NCBI RefSeq assembly: GCF_001419985.1
Contig: NZ_LJAL01000001.1
Coordinates: 1-64,000, forward strand
DNA from: Loktanella sp. 5RATIMAR09
GTDB taxonomy: Bacteria > Pseudomonadota > Alphaproteobacteria > Rhodobacterales > Rhodobacteraceae
Direction: 5' to 3'
Length of the DNA: 64,000 nucleotides
Part shown: positions 1-10,571 of the stretch, one piece after another
How the letters are laid out: each line of letters starts with the position of its first letter
How positions within the stretch are numbered: the first letter of the stretch is position 1
The notes under the pieces: generated by a model
What the model was told of the DNA's origin: nothing
The model's database searches: none
What the model saw: only the letters and a program-made list of their open reading frames with translations
Program-made: the position numbers and the translations under genes

Positions 1-27
1 TGGTGTGGCTCCTTCAAATTTAGGTTT

Positions 28-91
28 GGGCGGCGGGGCAGGCCCCGCCCTACGGGGTGTTGGGTAGGGCGGGGTTCACCCCGCCATCCCG
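28..91. repeat. REP-like double palindrome between fusA and the next gene
   Basis: Two GC-rich hairpins face each other. The first has an 8-bp stem at 32-39/42-49 and ends in CCTAC. The second starts with GTAGG, has a 7-bp stem at 68-74/79-85 and ends in ATCCCG. The first half is the exact reverse complement of the 22-base core at 2754-2775. It lies downstream of the fusA stop, so it may act as an attenuator or mRNA-end structure within the str operon. Confidence 0.7.
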
Positions 92-92
92 A

Positions 93-2210
93 TTAAGCGT
101 ATTTTGCCTGGATCTCTTCCGAGATGTTGCTTGGCACTGGATCGTAGTGGTCAAACTGCATCGTAAACTGCGCACGGCCCGAAGACATGGACCGCAGTGT
201 GTTGATGTAGCCGAACATGTTCGCCAGAGGCACCATCGCGTCGATGACAATCGCGTTGCCGCGTGTGTCCTGACCCTGCACCATGCCGCGGCGTGATGTC
301 AGGTCACCGATGATCCCGCCGGTATACTCCTCGGGTGTTACCACCTCGACCTTCATGATCGGTTCGAGCAGTTTCGCGCCAGCTTTGCGCATGCCTTCAC
401 GCATACACATACGGGCCGCGATTTCGAACGCCATGATGGAGGAGTCAACATCGTGGAACTTACCGTCGATCAAGGCCACCTTGAAGTCGATCACGGGGAA
501 GCCAGCCAACGGGCCGTTATCCATGACAGACAGGATGCCTTTTTCAACACCGGGGATGTATTCCTTCGGCACGGCACCACCAACGATGCGGCTTTCAAAC
601 GAATACCCCTCGCCTGGAACTGTCGGCGAGATGATCATCTTCACTTCAGCGTACTGACCCGAACCACCAGACTGCTTCTTGTGCGTATAGGTGTGCTCGA
701 CTTCGTGGCCGATGGTCTCGCGGTAGGCCACTTGCGGCGCACCGATGTTCGCTTCGACCTTGAACTCGCGCTTCATGCGGTCGACCAGAATGTCGAGGTG
801 CAATTCGCCCATGCCCTTCATGATGGTCTGACCGGATTCCAGATCGGTTTCGACACGGAAGGATGGATCTTCTGCCGCCAGACGCGCCAGAGCGATACCC
901 ATCTTCTCTTGGTCGGCCTTTGTTTTCGGCTCGACCGCAATCTCGATCACCGGATCGGGGAAGGTCATTGTTTCGAGAACAACAGGATCGGCTGCATCAC
1001 AAAGTGTGTCACCGGTTGTTGTGTTCTTCAGACCACCCAGTGCGATAATGTCACCTGCCCAAGCTTCGCTGATCTCTTCGCGGTTGTTGGAGTGCATCAT
1101 CATCATGCGGCCCACACGCTCTTTGTTACCCTTGGTAGAGTTGAGCATGGTGTCACCCTTCATCAGCTTACCGGAGTAAATCCGTGTAAACGTCAAAGAG
1201 CCCACAAACGGGTCGTTCATGATTTTGAACGCAAGGCCGGAGAACGCCATGTTGTCATCCGCACGACGCGGGATGTTGCGTGTCTCTGTCTCGTCGCCGG
1301 GCTTGAAGCCCATGTAGTCAACGACGTCCATCGGGCTTGGCAGATAATCGACAACTGCGTTCAACAGAGGCTGAACACCTTTGTTCTTGAACGCAGAACC
1401 ACCCAGCACAGGAACGAATGCCATCGCCAGCGTCCCCTTGCGGAGCAGCTTGCGCAGTGTTGGCACGTCAGGCTCGTTGCCTTCAAGGTATTCCATCATC
1501 GCGTCGTCGTCCATTTCGACGGCGGCTTCGATCATCTTGCCACGCCACTCGTCAGCCATGTCCTTGAGGCTGTCGCGGACGGGCGCTTTGATCCAGGACG
1601 CACCCAGATCTTCACCCTGCCACAACCACTCTTCCATGGTCACGAGGTCAATGAGGCCTTCCAGTTCGGTTTCGGCACCGATTGGAATACCCACTGGGAC
1701 AGCTTTTGCGCCAGTACGGTCTTCGATCATGCGCACGCAGTTAAAGAAGTCTGCGCCGATCTTGTCCATCTTGTTGACGAAAACCATACGCGGGACTTTG
1801 TAGCGGTCGGCCTGACGCCAAACAGTCTCTGTTTGCGGCTCGACACCAGCGTTGGCGTCAAGAACACAAACCGCACCGTCAAGCACGGCCAGTGAACGCT
1901 CGACTTCGATGGTGAAGTCAACGTGGCCGGGGGTGTCGATAATGTTCAGGCGGTGCTTGGGGCTGTCAGGCTCAACGCCATTTTCAGTGCGCTCCCAGAA
2001 CGTGGTCGTCGCAGCAGAGGTGATCGTGATGCCACGTTCCTGCTCTTGCTCCATCCAGTCCATGGTGGCGGCGCCATCGTGCACTTCGCCGATGTTGTGG
2101 GATTTACCGGTGTAATACAGGATACGCTCGGAACAGGTGGTCTTACCTGCATCGATGTGCGCCATGATCCCGAAGTTACGGTAAAGTTCGAGGGGGTAAT
2201 CGCGTGCCAT
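93..2210 (-). CDS. fusA: Translation elongation factor G
   Basis: Cytoplasmic translational GTPase that drives ribosomal translocation and, with RRF, ribosome recycling. The 705-residue length is normal. The G1 loop AHIDAGKTT is at about residues 17-25, followed by the DTPGH and NKMD nucleotide-binding motifs, then the domain II-V sequence typical of bacterial EF-G, including the [15 protein letters not shown] segment near the C terminus. The start is supported by a GAGGAAAG ribosome-binding site. It is third in the rpsL-rpsG-fusA operon, 15 nt after rpsG. In this group tuf commonly follows, which would lie beyond the window edge. Confidence 0.98.
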   Translation of the reverse strand: MARDYPLELYRNFGIMAHIDAGKTTCSERILYYTGKSHNIGEVHDGAATMDWMEQEQERGITITSAATTTFWERTENGVEPDSPKHRLNIIDTPGHVDFTIEVERSLAVLDGAVCVLDANAGVEPQTETVWRQADRYKVPRMVFVNKMDKIGADFFNCVRMIEDRTGAKAVPVGIPIGAETELEGLIDLVTMEEWLWQGEDLGASWIKAPVRDSLKDMADEWRGKMIEAAVEMDDDAMMEYLEGNEPDVPTLRKLLRKGTLAMAFVPVLGGSAFKNKGVQPLLNAVVDYLPSPMDVVDYMGFKPGDETETRNIPRRADDNMAFSGLAFKIMNDPFVGSLTFTRIYSGKLMKGDTMLNSTKGNKERVGRMMMMHSNNREEISEAWAGDIIALGGLKNTTTGDTLCDAADPVVLETMTFPDPVIEIAVEPKTKADQEKMGIALARLAAEDPSFRVETDLESGQTIMKGMGELHLDILVDRMKREFKVEANIGAPQVAYRETIGHEVEHTYTHKKQSGGSGQYAEVKMIISPTVPGEGYSFESRIVGGAVPKEYIPGVEKGILSVMDNGPLAGFPVIDFKVALIDGKFHDVDSSIMAFEIAARMCMREGMRKAGAKLLEPIMKVEVVTPEEYTGGIIGDLTSRRGMVQGQDTRGNAIVIDAMVPLANMFGYINTLRSMSSGRAQFTMQFDHYDPVPSNISEEIQAKYA

Positions 2211-2225
2211 TGTGGTGCTTTCCTC

Positions 2226-2782
<557 letters not shown>

Positions 2783-2785
2783 AAA

Positions 2786-3157
2786 TTACTTCGGACGCTT
2801 CGCGCCGTACTTGGAACGACGCTGCTTGCGGTCTTTGACACCTTGGGTATCAAGCACACCGCGCAGAATGTGGTAACGCACACCTGGAAGGTCTTTTACA
2901 CGGCCGCCGCGGATCAGAACCACAGAGTGTTCCTGAAGGTTGTGGCTTTCACCGGGGATGTAAGAGATGACCTCAAAGCCGTTTGTCAGGCGCACTTTGG
3001 CAACCTTACGCATCGCCGAGTTCGGCTTCTTTGGTGTCGTGGTGTAAACACGTGTGCAGACGCCGCGCTTCTGCGGGCAGCCTTCCATGTGCTGAGATTT
3101 GGATCGTGTGACTTTTGGCTGGCGCGGCTTGCGGATCAGCTGCTGAATCGTTGGCAT
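2786..3157 (-). CDS. rpsL: 30S ribosomal protein S12
   Basis: Decoding-centre protein of the 30S subunit, and the classical target of streptomycin-resistance mutations. I place the start at the ATG beginning [10 protein letters not shown], giving 123 residues, the normal length; an open frame continues upstream but has no S12 sequence. Key residues Lys43 (in [10 protein letters not shown]) and Lys88 (in [10 protein letters not shown]) are the wild-type forms associated with streptomycin sensitivity. It is the first gene of the str operon and follows a leader of about 210 nt from the promoter at 3378-3406. Confidence 0.98.
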   Translation of the reverse strand: MPTIQQLIRKPRQPKVTRSKSQHMEGCPQKRGVCTRVYTTTPKKPNSAMRKVAKVRLTNGFEVISYIPGESHNLQEHSVVLIRGGRVKDLPGVRYHILRGVLDTQGVKDRKQRRSKYGAKRPK

Positions 3158-3371
3158 CGTTTGATGTTCCCATCTATTCACATTTTGCGTCCGGCAAACG
3201 CGGGTTTCAAAAAATATGCTTCCAGTTCGGAAAGCACAAAAATTCCGCAGTCGAACCCTTACCGGAGGTTCGGTGCGGTGAGCTCCAGAGGAACAAAGCT
3301 GTAAAAGCGCTCGGTTCTTGGCCACTACGTGGTATGATATCGGGACGACGGGGATTGCCCCCAGCCCGGAT
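3158..3371 (-). other. Long untranslated leader of the str operon
   Basis: From the predicted start point near 3371 to the rpsL ATG there are about 210 nt with no convincing gene on either strand. The length is unusual for a plain promoter-to-start distance. It could hold regulatory RNA structure, but no known ribosomal leader motif was recognised. The rest of the gap up to 3576 holds the promoter and the upstream region of the lipoprotein gene, whose ribosome-binding site is TAGGAGA. Confidence 0.5.
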
Positions 3372-3377
3372 GAGCGG

Positions 3378-3406
3378 CGTATAGGGGGAGTCTCTTGGCC
3401 TGTCAA
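3378..3406 (-). promoter_or_regulatory. Sigma-70 promoter of the str operon
   Basis: On the minus strand a perfect -35 hexamer TTGACA (3406-3401) is separated by exactly 17 nt from TATACG (3383-3378), a good -10 hexamer. It points toward rpsL-rpsG-fusA. No other match of this quality was noticed in the gap. Confidence 0.75.
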
Positions 3407-3576
3407 CAGCGCCGCGACACCCACGCGTCTTCTGCGTCGCATGCCTGCAATTCCACCTCTGTTATCCCATATCATGCGGGCCTTATTGCCTAGCAGATCA
3501 CACTAGCCCCAAGTCATGGCCCAAGGCGCGCCCGGCGTGCCGTCCAATACAAACACCCTTTGTAGGAGACCCACAC

Positions 3577-4158
3577 ATGATGCGGTTTACAGTCAGCCTT
3601 GTGGCACTTGCCACCCTCTCCGCCTGCGCAGCAACAACAGTCGCGCCCACTGCCCCAACCGTCTCGGCCCGCGATGTCGATAACGCCATGTTCGAGGCAG
3701 AGCGTATCGCAGTTCTTCCACTCACCCCCCTGTCCGACCTGCCCTCCGGCGGCGTCACCTACCGTGGTCACGTCGGGGCGGATGTTACGGGGGACGCGCA
3801 GGGCAGTATTCTGGGCGATATGACAATGCTGGTCGATTTCGGCGACAACGATATTTCTGGCAACGTCACCAATATCAACCTGATTGACCCCGACGGCACC
3901 CCGAACCAGCGGTTTGGTGGCAGCCTTGGCATTACCGGCACCGAAACACGTGGTGATCTCGATGCCTTTGCATCCGGCCAGATCTCGGGTGTTAATAACG
4001 ACGGATTTGCCGTTGACAGCCAGATGGTGCTGACACTCGACGGGACGGTGCGCGATAACTTCAGGGAAGGCGACGCCGTCTTTGGGTCCGCAACCGGTTT
4101 CGCGACAGGAGATTTCAACATGGACGTGAATGGTGTGTTCTTTGGCACCGCGAACTAG
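3577..4158 (+). CDS. TbpB-like beta-barrel lipoprotein
   Basis: A 193-residue exported protein. Residues 1-16 form a short signal peptide ending in a lipobox (LSAC, Cys16), so it is predicted to be lipid-anchored. The remainder is rich in Gly, Asp and Asn with alternating beta-strand patterns (GHVGADVTGDAQGSILGDM; GGSLGITGTETRGDLDAF). It ends in an asparagine-tipped strand, resembling the C-lobe barrel domain of transferrin-binding-protein-like lipoproteins. No partner receptor or Slam-type translocator gene is nearby, so a metal-uptake role is not supported by context. TAGGAGA precedes the ATG. It is probably monocistronic. Confidence 0.75.
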   Translation: MMRFTVSLVALATLSACAATTVAPTAPTVSARDVDNAMFEAERIAVLPLTPLSDLPSGGVTYRGHVGADVTGDAQGSILGDMTMLVDFGDNDISGNVTNINLIDPDGTPNQRFGGSLGITGTETRGDLDAFASGQISGVNNDGFAVDSQMVLTLDGTVRDNFREGDAVFGSATGFATGDFNMDVNGVFFGTAN

Positions 4159-4164
4159 GGCAAC

Positions 4165-5067
4165 CTATCTGATCCGGTCCGGAACCATCCGGTTCCGGAT
4201 TCGCAGCTTGGTTTCCCGATAAAGCGTGAACAGCCCCGTTGCGACAACGATGACACCGCCTGTCAACGCCAGCGCATTGGGCCATTCGCCAAACACAACC
4301 ACCCCGAGGACCAGTGCAACGAGAAGGCTGGTGTACCGGAACGGCGCCACAAACGCGATGTCCCCGAAACGCATGGCACTGACCGACGCGATATACCCGA
4401 AGATCAGGAACCCAGTCGCACCGGCCAGCTGCATTCCGGAGAGCGTGGTAAAGGGCTGCCATTCCACAAAAAGAGAGCCAACACCGCCAAGCCCTGTCAC
4501 ACCGACCGCCGCGACAAGGGCGACAAAGACAGACGGCACGCTGCGCGACATCCTGCGCACCGCGATATCGCGCAATGTGACACAGGCCACCGCACCGAGC
4601 GCATAAATGCTGTAGGCGCTGAAATCCGCGCCCCCCGGCTGGATAATCAAAAGAACACCGCAAAAACCAACGATAATGGCCGAAAGCCTGCGCCAGCCCA
4701 AAGGCTCGCGCAGGAAAAGCGCCGCAGCCAAAGCAACAGAAAGCGGTAGGACCTGCAAAATCGCACTGACATTCGCGATGGGCATGTTGAACAACGCGGT
4801 CAGAAAAAAATAGGTGCCGCCGATCTCGCCCGCGGTCCGCAGGATCACAAGACCCCAATCCCGCGCAGGGAATGTGAAGCGAAGCTGCCCCAGCACCTTG
4901 CACATAACGACAAGGAAAACGACGGCCCCGAGACCGCGAAGAAAGATCGCCTGAAACAAGGGAATTTCATCCGCCAACGACTTCATGAAAGCGTCGTTAA
5001 GCGTATAGGCGCACATCGCCCCCATCATCAAAAGCGCCCCGCGGATGTTGTCGGATAGAACAGGCAT
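4165..5067 (-). CDS. DMT-superfamily transporter (EamA domains)
   Basis: A 300-residue inner-membrane protein with about ten hydrophobic segments in two repeated halves, the layout of the drug/metabolite transporter superfamily. It begins MPVLSDNIRGALLMMGAM; the frame stays open upstream, but that part overlaps the end of the preceding gene and has no family sequence. Substrate is unknown; relatives export amino acids, purines or other metabolites. It lies 13 nt after the stop of the Rossmann-fold gene upstream, so the two are probably co-transcribed. It converges with the lipoprotein gene, with only 6 nt between them. Confidence 0.9.
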   Translation of the reverse strand: MPVLSDNIRGALLMMGAMCAYTLNDAFMKSLADEIPLFQAIFLRGLGAVVFLVVMCKVLGQLRFTFPARDWGLVILRTAGEIGGTYFFLTALFNMPIANVSAILQVLPLSVALAAALFLREPLGWRRLSAIIVGFCGVLLIIQPGGADFSAYSIYALGAVACVTLRDIAVRRMSRSVPSVFVALVAAVGVTGLGGVGSLFVEWQPFTTLSGMQLAGATGFLIFGYIASVSAMRFGDIAFVAPFRYTSLLVALVLGVVVFGEWPNALALTGGVIVVATGLFTLYRETKLRIRNRMVPDRIR

Positions 5068-5080
5068 TATGCGGTGCCCT

Positions 5081-5689
5081 TCAGCGCAGCGAAAAGAACC
5101 ATGGCACGACATCTGAAAATGCATCCGGTGTGAGCATGCCCGGACGGACTGTAAACTGTGCCATGCGTCCGGCAAACAGGTCTGGTTTCACGTATCGTTC
5201 TATGACGTGGTAAAAGTTGCGGTTTGTGTAATCATCAAAAAGGACAGTCGTTTCCTGCTTGATGTTCATCATGACAGCCGCAAAGCATGCCGTCCGCATA
5301 CGCCCATCTATAAGAACAAGGTCAGGTTGATCGCGCGTTGACTCTTCCCAGACAGAAAGCGGGTAACGCCAGAACTGCCCCCAATTCCTTGCATTCTTGG
5401 GATAACCCCATTCCTTGGTTGGCCCCATAAAAACAGGAAAGACCCGCGCAGACGGGCGTCCGTGAAAACGGTCATTAAGCCGTTCAGTCAGCATCTCTGC
5501 CCATTGCTGATCAGATTCAACCGAAACACACGGCTTGCCATACTCTGCCGCCAGAACGGTAGAGCCCCCACTCCCGTATTCGAGGATCGTACCGGCCTCC
5601 CGGTAACGCTCTTTGACGAACGCGTTTTCTTCCTCAGGGAAGGTCAGTTCGAAAGCGGGCTTTTCAGTGTTTTCCAGCGTGTCTGCCAA
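5081..5689 (-). CDS. Small class I methyltransferase-like Rossmann protein
   Basis: A 202-residue cytoplasmic protein. A glycine-rich motif LEYGSGGST (36-44) matches the AdoMet-binding loop of class I methyltransferases. It is followed by an acidic residue after the next strand (SVESD, about 57-60) and the motif LVLIDGRMR (124-132). The protein lacks an obvious substrate-binding lid, so the methyl acceptor cannot be stated and catalysis is inferred only from the fold. It is followed closely by the DMT transporter, which suggests a shared small-molecule role. Confidence 0.7.
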   Translation of the reverse strand: MADTLENTEKPAFELTFPEEENAFVKERYREAGTILEYGSGGSTVLAAEYGKPCVSVESDQQWAEMLTERLNDRFHGRPSARVFPVFMGPTKEWGYPKNARNWGQFWRYPLSVWEESTRDQPDLVLIDGRMRTACFAAVMMNIKQETTVLFDDYTNRNFYHVIERYVKPDLFAGRMAQFTVRPGMLTPDAFSDVVPWFFSLR

Positions 5690-5787
5690 AGTATTTCTCC
5701 CGCGTGAACGAAAGATGTCACCGCGTCAGATATCGGTACACGCCGCATGGCATTCAGACAAGTCACCCACGGCAGCTTGAACCTATT

Positions 5788-6195
5788 TCATCGCAGCACA
5801 TGCACCGCACATTTTGCGTGGCGCACAACCTTGGCCGCAGTCGAGCCCAGCAGATAGTCCTGCATCTCCGGCTGATGGCTGGCGATGATGATCAGATCAA
5901 CACCGTTCTTTTCGGCAAAACCCAGTATGGTGCGGGAGGCGTGACCATCCACCACGACAGCGGTCGCATTGTCGACATCCGCCACCAATGACTTGAGGTT
6001 CTCGACCATCTCGGCCTTCGCCGCCTCCAGATGGCCCGGAGGCAGGTATTGCGTCGCATATTGCGGAAGCTGCTCGATGACGTGCAGGCAGGTGATTGCA
6101 CCGCCCGCGCCGCACAAGACCTTGGCGATTTCCATCGCACCTTGGGCATTGCGGTCCGCTTCGAATGAGACGGGAACAAGGATATTCTTGTACAT
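5788..6195 (-). CDS. Universal stress protein (UspA family)
   Basis: A 135-residue cytoplasmic protein beginning MYKNILVPVSFE, the typical first strand of Usp proteins. The C-terminal part has the ATP-binding signature G-2x-G-9x-G-(S/T) in the form LLGSTAAKVVRHAKCAV. The central IIIASHQPEMQDYLLGS segment is diagnostic. The start is set by an AAGGAAAA ribosome-binding site nine nt before the ATG; an open frame upstream is not Usp sequence. It lies alone between the Rossmann protein gene and ftsK. Usp proteins aid survival under starvation or oxidative stress. Confidence 0.93.
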   Translation of the reverse strand: MYKNILVPVSFEADRNAQGAMEIAKVLCGAGGAITCLHVIEQLPQYATQYLPPGHLEAAKAEMVENLKSLVADVDNATAVVVDGHASRTILGFAEKNGVDLIIIASHQPEMQDYLLGSTAAKVVRHAKCAVHVLR

Positions 6196-6314
6196 CGGGT
6201 TTTCCTTTTGTTGCTGGCCCCAGCCTATCAGCGCGCAGAGGCGCACTCTTTGATCTGGGTCAGTCCAAAAAAGGAAATGCAAGGCAGCAGGCTGGCCGCT
6301 GCCTTGCGCAAATA

Positions 6315-9239
6315 CTAATGCTGCTCCGGCACCAGAATCTCGCGTTTGCCGACGTGGTTGGCGGAACTCACCACGCCCTCGTCTTCCATCTGCTCCACCA
6401 ATCGGGCGGCCTTGTTATACCCAATCGCAAGTTTGCGCTGGATATAAGAGGTCGAGCATTTGCGATCCTTGATGACAATCGCGACCGCCGTATCGTAGAG
6501 CGCGTTTTCGCTATCGGACCCATCGCCCAGACCAAGCACCAGATCAATGCTGCTTTCCTGATCGTCAGACGGCCCATCAACAACACCGGACATATACTCG
6601 GGCGGGCCAAAGCCTTTGAGGTGGTTGACGATTTCCTCAACCTCTTCGTCACTGACAAACGGCCCATGCACGCGGGTGATCTTGGACCCGCCCGCCATAT
6701 AAAGCATGTCACCCATGCCCAGCAGTTGTTCTGCCCCCATTTCACCCAAAATCGTCCGGCTGTCGATTTTCGAGGTCACCTGGAAAGAAATCCTTGTGGG
6801 AAAGTTCGCTTTGATCGTACCGGTGATGACATCCACCGAAGGACGCTGCGTCGCCATGATCAGGTGAATACCCGAGGCACGCGCCATCTGCGCAAGGCGC
6901 TGAATGCAGGCCTCGATCTCCTTGCCCGCAACCATCATCAGGTCGGCCATCTCATCGACGATCACGACGATGTAAGGCAAAACCTCCGGCTGGAATTCCT
7001 CGGTCTCGAAAATCGGATCGCCGGTTTCATCGTCAAAGCCTGTCTGCACCGTGCGGCTGAACGTCTCGCCCTTGGCCAGCGCATCCTTCACGCGGCCATT
7101 AAAACCATCAATATTCCGCACGCCCATCTTGGACATCTTGCGATAGCGTTCTTCCATCTCGCCCACGACCCATTTGAGGGCGACAACCGCCTTTTTCGGG
7201 TCTGTCACAACAGGCGATAGCAGATGCGGGATGCCGTCATAGACGCTCAGTTCCAGCATCTTGGGGTCGATCATGATCATCCGGCATTCTTCAGGGCTCA
7301 GCTTATAAAGCAGCGACAGGATCATCGTGTTGATCGCCACCGATTTACCCGAACCCGTTGTACCGGCAATCAGCAGGTGAGGCATCTTGGCAAGGTTTGC
7401 GATGATCGGTTCACCACCAATATCCTTGCCCAGCGCCAAGGGCAGTTTCTGGTTGCCGTCACCGAAATCACGGTGCGACAGGATTTCGCGCAGAACCACT
7501 TTTTCACGGTTCTCGTTCGGCAATTCGATACCGATCACAGACCGGCCCGGCACGGTGGATACACGGGCAGAGAGCGCCGACATCGAACGTGCGATGTCAT
7601 CTGACAGGCCGATCACGCGGCTGGCCTTCAACCCCGGCGCGGGCTCCAGCTCGTACATGGTGACAACAGGACCGGGGCGCACCGACACGATCTCGCCCTT
7701 AACACCGTAATCATCCAGCACACTTTCCAGCATGCGGGCGTTCTCTTCCAAGGCCTCATCGCTCAGGTGATGGCGCTGGATTTCAATCGGGTTCATCAAT
7801 AGGCCCAGCGGTGGGTGCTCATAGGCGGCGTACTTATCGTCGAACTTCAGCGCAGGTTGCGCTTCGGCCTGCGCCTGACGTGAGGGTTGTGGCGCACGTT
7901 TGGGCGGGTGCTGGACAACGCTGCGTGGCTCGGGCGCAGGCGGTGTGGGCACGCGCACTTCAGGGATGGGCATATGCGGTGCGGCCATGCGTTCCATCCC
8001 ATCCGCACGGTCCATCACCATTTCGCCCGCGCTTTCCAGCACTGCGTCAGCCACGCTTTCCATTACCGAATCTTCTTCCTGCGGTGCAAAGACCAGCGGC
8101 TTCGGGCCGCGCCCTGCGGTCAGCGAAGGCTCAATCCGGACACCTGTGGGGGATGGCGGGATCGCACGGTTCTTGATCGCATCCGCGATCCGCGCACTCA
8201 CACGCTCTGCGCCGCCTGCGGCAGGCACACCATGCGCGACAGGTTCCCGTGTCACCAATTCGGGTTCCGGCATCGGATCATTGCGTTTGAGCAGACCAGA
8301 CAGGAAACCGCCCTGCGGCTCTGGCGCTGCGGTGGCACGGGCCGGAGCGGTCAGCGGTGGGGCGGGTGGCATTTTTGGTGCCGTTACAGGTGGCTGCGAG
8401 GTGGGCATGACTGGGTTGGCGCGCACGACGGCTGCGGCACGCGCGCGCGCATCCTCAGCCAGTGGTGGCACCGAGAAGGGATCGTCCACAGCAGGTTCCT
8501 GCCTGCGAGCGGCACGGATCTCATGCATTTGTTCGCGGCGGGCCTGTACGGTTGCAGTCATCCCCTGTGCGGCCTGCGCAGAGAGCGCGGCCCCTTTGCC
8601 AAGAACACGCAGGACCATCGCATAAAGCATCACGGTGCCCAAAAAGACAAAGCGCCCGCCCGTTTTCAATTCAGGACGCGTAAATCCAAGAACAAATGCC
8701 ATCAGGGCCAACAGCGCCACACCGGTCAGGAACGACAACAGCTTTACCCCGAAGATCGCACCGAACGGCACAATCGTCAGGATCACGCCAAGAACAGTAT
8801 CGCCAAACAGCCCGCCCAGACCAAAGTTTGCAGGCCAGTCCACACCGGGCGTCAGAGTTGCGGCATGCACCGACGCAAGCACAATCGCAACCGGCGCAAA
8901 GATCACACGGCCAATGGCGCGTTCTTGGCCGTGATGCAGAACAAAGCGCAAACCCCATGTCAGCAAGATCACAGGCATGACCCAAGTGCCCAGACCGATC
9001 ACCATCATCAAAGGTGCCGCAACCGATGCGCCAAAATGGCCCAACCAGTTTTGCACGGGCGCATCTGTTGCAGAAATCCAGCTTGGATCATCAGGAGAAT
9101 AGCTGCCCACCATCACGGCGATCAACAGACCCAGACAGATCAGGCCAATACCCAAGAGCTCTTTGCTGCGTTTCTCGATCGCGGCCTGTGTGGTGCTGTC
9201 CAAAAGCGGGTCGCGCCGCCGGGATTGGTAAGATGCCAT
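6315..9239 (-). CDS. ftsK: DNA translocase FtsK
   Basis: Septum-anchored DNA pump that clears and resolves the chromosome terminus at division. It has 974 residues, on the long side. Four to five membrane segments span about 30-215. A Pro/Ala-rich cytoplasmic linker covers about 220-480. The motor runs from about 485 to 890, with Walker A GTTGSGKS at 626-633, Walker [10 protein letters not shown] at about 758-766 and the [12 protein letters not shown] segment near 796-807. The winged-helix gamma domain that reads KOPS sequences is at about 912-970 ([21 protein letters not shown]). It is followed upstream by an aminotransferase gene, 12 nt away, likely in one transcript. Confidence 0.97.
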   Translation of the reverse strand: MASYQSRRRDPLLDSTTQAAIEKRSKELLGIGLICLGLLIAVMVGSYSPDDPSWISATDAPVQNWLGHFGASVAAPLMMVIGLGTWVMPVILLTWGLRFVLHHGQERAIGRVIFAPVAIVLASVHAATLTPGVDWPANFGLGGLFGDTVLGVILTIVPFGAIFGVKLLSFLTGVALLALMAFVLGFTRPELKTGGRFVFLGTVMLYAMVLRVLGKGAALSAQAAQGMTATVQARREQMHEIRAARRQEPAVDDPFSVPPLAEDARARAAAVVRANPVMPTSQPPVTAPKMPPAPPLTAPARATAAPEPQGGFLSGLLKRNDPMPEPELVTREPVAHGVPAAGGAERVSARIADAIKNRAIPPSPTGVRIEPSLTAGRGPKPLVFAPQEEDSVMESVADAVLESAGEMVMDRADGMERMAAPHMPIPEVRVPTPPAPEPRSVVQHPPKRAPQPSRQAQAEAQPALKFDDKYAAYEHPPLGLLMNPIEIQRHHLSDEALEENARMLESVLDDYGVKGEIVSVRPGPVVTMYELEPAPGLKASRVIGLSDDIARSMSALSARVSTVPGRSVIGIELPNENREKVVLREILSHRDFGDGNQKLPLALGKDIGGEPIIANLAKMPHLLIAGTTGSGKSVAINTMILSLLYKLSPEECRMIMIDPKMLELSVYDGIPHLLSPVVTDPKKAVVALKWVVGEMEERYRKMSKMGVRNIDGFNGRVKDALAKGETFSRTVQTGFDDETGDPIFETEEFQPEVLPYIVVIVDEMADLMMVAGKEIEACIQRLAQMARASGIHLIMATQRPSVDVITGTIKANFPTRISFQVTSKIDSRTILGEMGAEQLLGMGDMLYMAGGSKITRVHGPFVSDEEVEEIVNHLKGFGPPEYMSGVVDGPSDDQESSIDLVLGLGDGSDSENALYDTAVAIVIKDRKCSTSYIQRKLAIGYNKAARLVEQMEDEGVVSSANHVGKREILVPEQH

Positions 9240-9251
9240 TACTCTTGTTCC

Positions 9252-10427
9252 TCAACCATATAGACAGTCGCGGATCAGGGTCAGACCGCGCTGCATTTCT
9301 TGTGTTGGGGCCACCATGGCGACCCGGATATATGTCTTGCCGGGGTTGTCCCCGTTTGTCTCTCTGCTCAGATATGCGCCGGGCAGCACCCGCACACCGG
9401 TTTCCTGCCACAGCTTGACGGCGGATGTTTCGCCATCGTCAGTCGGCAACCACAAAAAGAAACCCGCCTGCGGGGATTGATAGCCGTCAACATGGCCCAG
9501 AATATCATCCGCAATTTCGTACTTGCGGTGATACAGGGCGCGGTTTTCGATCACATGCGCCTCATCACTCCACGCAGCAGCCGCGACCGCCTGCAACGGC
9601 TCGGGTAGCGGCGCACCGGCAAAGGCGCGCAATAGACGGACACGTTCCATCGACTTTGGCCCGCCCGCGCAGAAACCGGACCGCAGACCCGGCAGGTTCG
9701 AGCGTTTGGACAGCGAATGAAAGATCACAACCCGTTCAGGATCGGCCCCCATCTGTTTCGCAACCTGCAAGGCACCGGGGGGCGGCGTATCGCGGTAAAT
9801 CTCGGAATAGCACTCATCCGCAAAAATGATGAAATCATGCTTCTCGGCCAGCGTGATCAGATTGCGCCAATAGTCCTCGTCCGCCACAGCGCCTTGGGGG
9901 TTGGCGGGCGAGCAGATATAGGCAATGGCCGTGCGGTCCAGAATATCGGCAGGTAACGCATGAAAGTCAGGCAAATGACCGGTTTCGATCGTGGCGGGCA
10001 CATAAACCGCCTCGGCCCCGACTGACAGGGCGGCCACCGCATAGACCTGATAGAACGGATTGGGCGTCAGGATAACCGGCTTGCCGTTCTTCTCTTCGCG
10101 GCAGAGCGCCATGGCGGCATTGTATAGCCCCTCGCGCGTGCCGTTCAGCGTGAGAATTTGGGTATGGGGGATATCCAAGTCATAGCGCCGCTTCAGAAAA
10201 CCGCTGATCGCGTCCAGCAAGGCGGGTGTGCCGTAGTTATCCGGATACTTCCCGAAACCCGCCAGATTCTGCGCAATGATATCACCCACAAAGCCGGGAA
10301 ATGCGTGGCGTGGTTCGCCAATTGTCATGTTGATCGTCTCGGACGCCTTTGTCGGCACGTCTAAAAGAGCACGCAAGCGTGGCCACGTCGCTGCCGGAAG
10401 GTCCGAAAACCGCTCAGGAAATACCAT
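9252..10427 (-). CDS. PLP-dependent class I/II aminotransferase
   Basis: A 391-residue cytoplasmic aminotransferase. Asp204 (FADECYSE) should bind the pyridine nitrogen of PLP. Lys241 in HSLSKRSNLPGLR should form the Schiff base. SPANPQG (173-179) and NGTREG (95-100) are fold-type I signatures. The FSDLPAATWPRLRALL start and overall pattern resemble alphaproteobacterial proteins annotated as succinyldiaminopimelate aminotransferase (DapC), which would place it in lysine and peptidoglycan precursor synthesis together with dapB at 60.1 kb. Substrate specificity cannot be read directly from the sequence. It is adjacent to ftsK on the same strand. Confidence 0.9.
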   Translation of the reverse strand: MVFPERFSDLPAATWPRLRALLDVPTKASETINMTIGEPRHAFPGFVGDIIAQNLAGFGKYPDNYGTPALLDAISGFLKRRYDLDIPHTQILTLNGTREGLYNAAMALCREEKNGKPVILTPNPFYQVYAVAALSVGAEAVYVPATIETGHLPDFHALPADILDRTAIAYICSPANPQGAVADEDYWRNLITLAEKHDFIIFADECYSEIYRDTPPPGALQVAKQMGADPERVVIFHSLSKRSNLPGLRSGFCAGGPKSMERVRLLRAFAGAPLPEPLQAVAAAAWSDEAHVIENRALYHRKYEIADDILGHVDGYQSPQAGFFLWLPTDDGETSAVKLWQETGVRVLPGAYLSRETNGDNPGKTYIRVAMVAPTQEMQRGLTLIRDCLYG

Positions 10428-10571
10428 AACTGCCTCAATTTACGGGATCATTTCGCCCCGCTTTTTTTCAAACTAACGCGGCAGGGTGCGTTCTGTCCAG
10501 AAGAAGGGATCAGTCTGGACAGAATTTGTGGCTTTTCGGTCAGTTAGGGGATGAACGCGACCACAGTTTAT

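Noticed and set aside
453-1895. A 480-codon open frame on the plus strand inside fusA
   Set aside because: It lies wholly antisense to a certain fusA gene, its sequence is His/Val/Arg-rich without domain features, and long antisense frames are expected in GC-rich codon-biased genes.
7887-9263. Long plus-strand open frames antisense to ftsK
   Set aside because: They mirror the Pro/Ala-rich linker and membrane part of ftsK; compositions are extreme (Arg/His/Gln) and no ribosome-binding site or motif is present.
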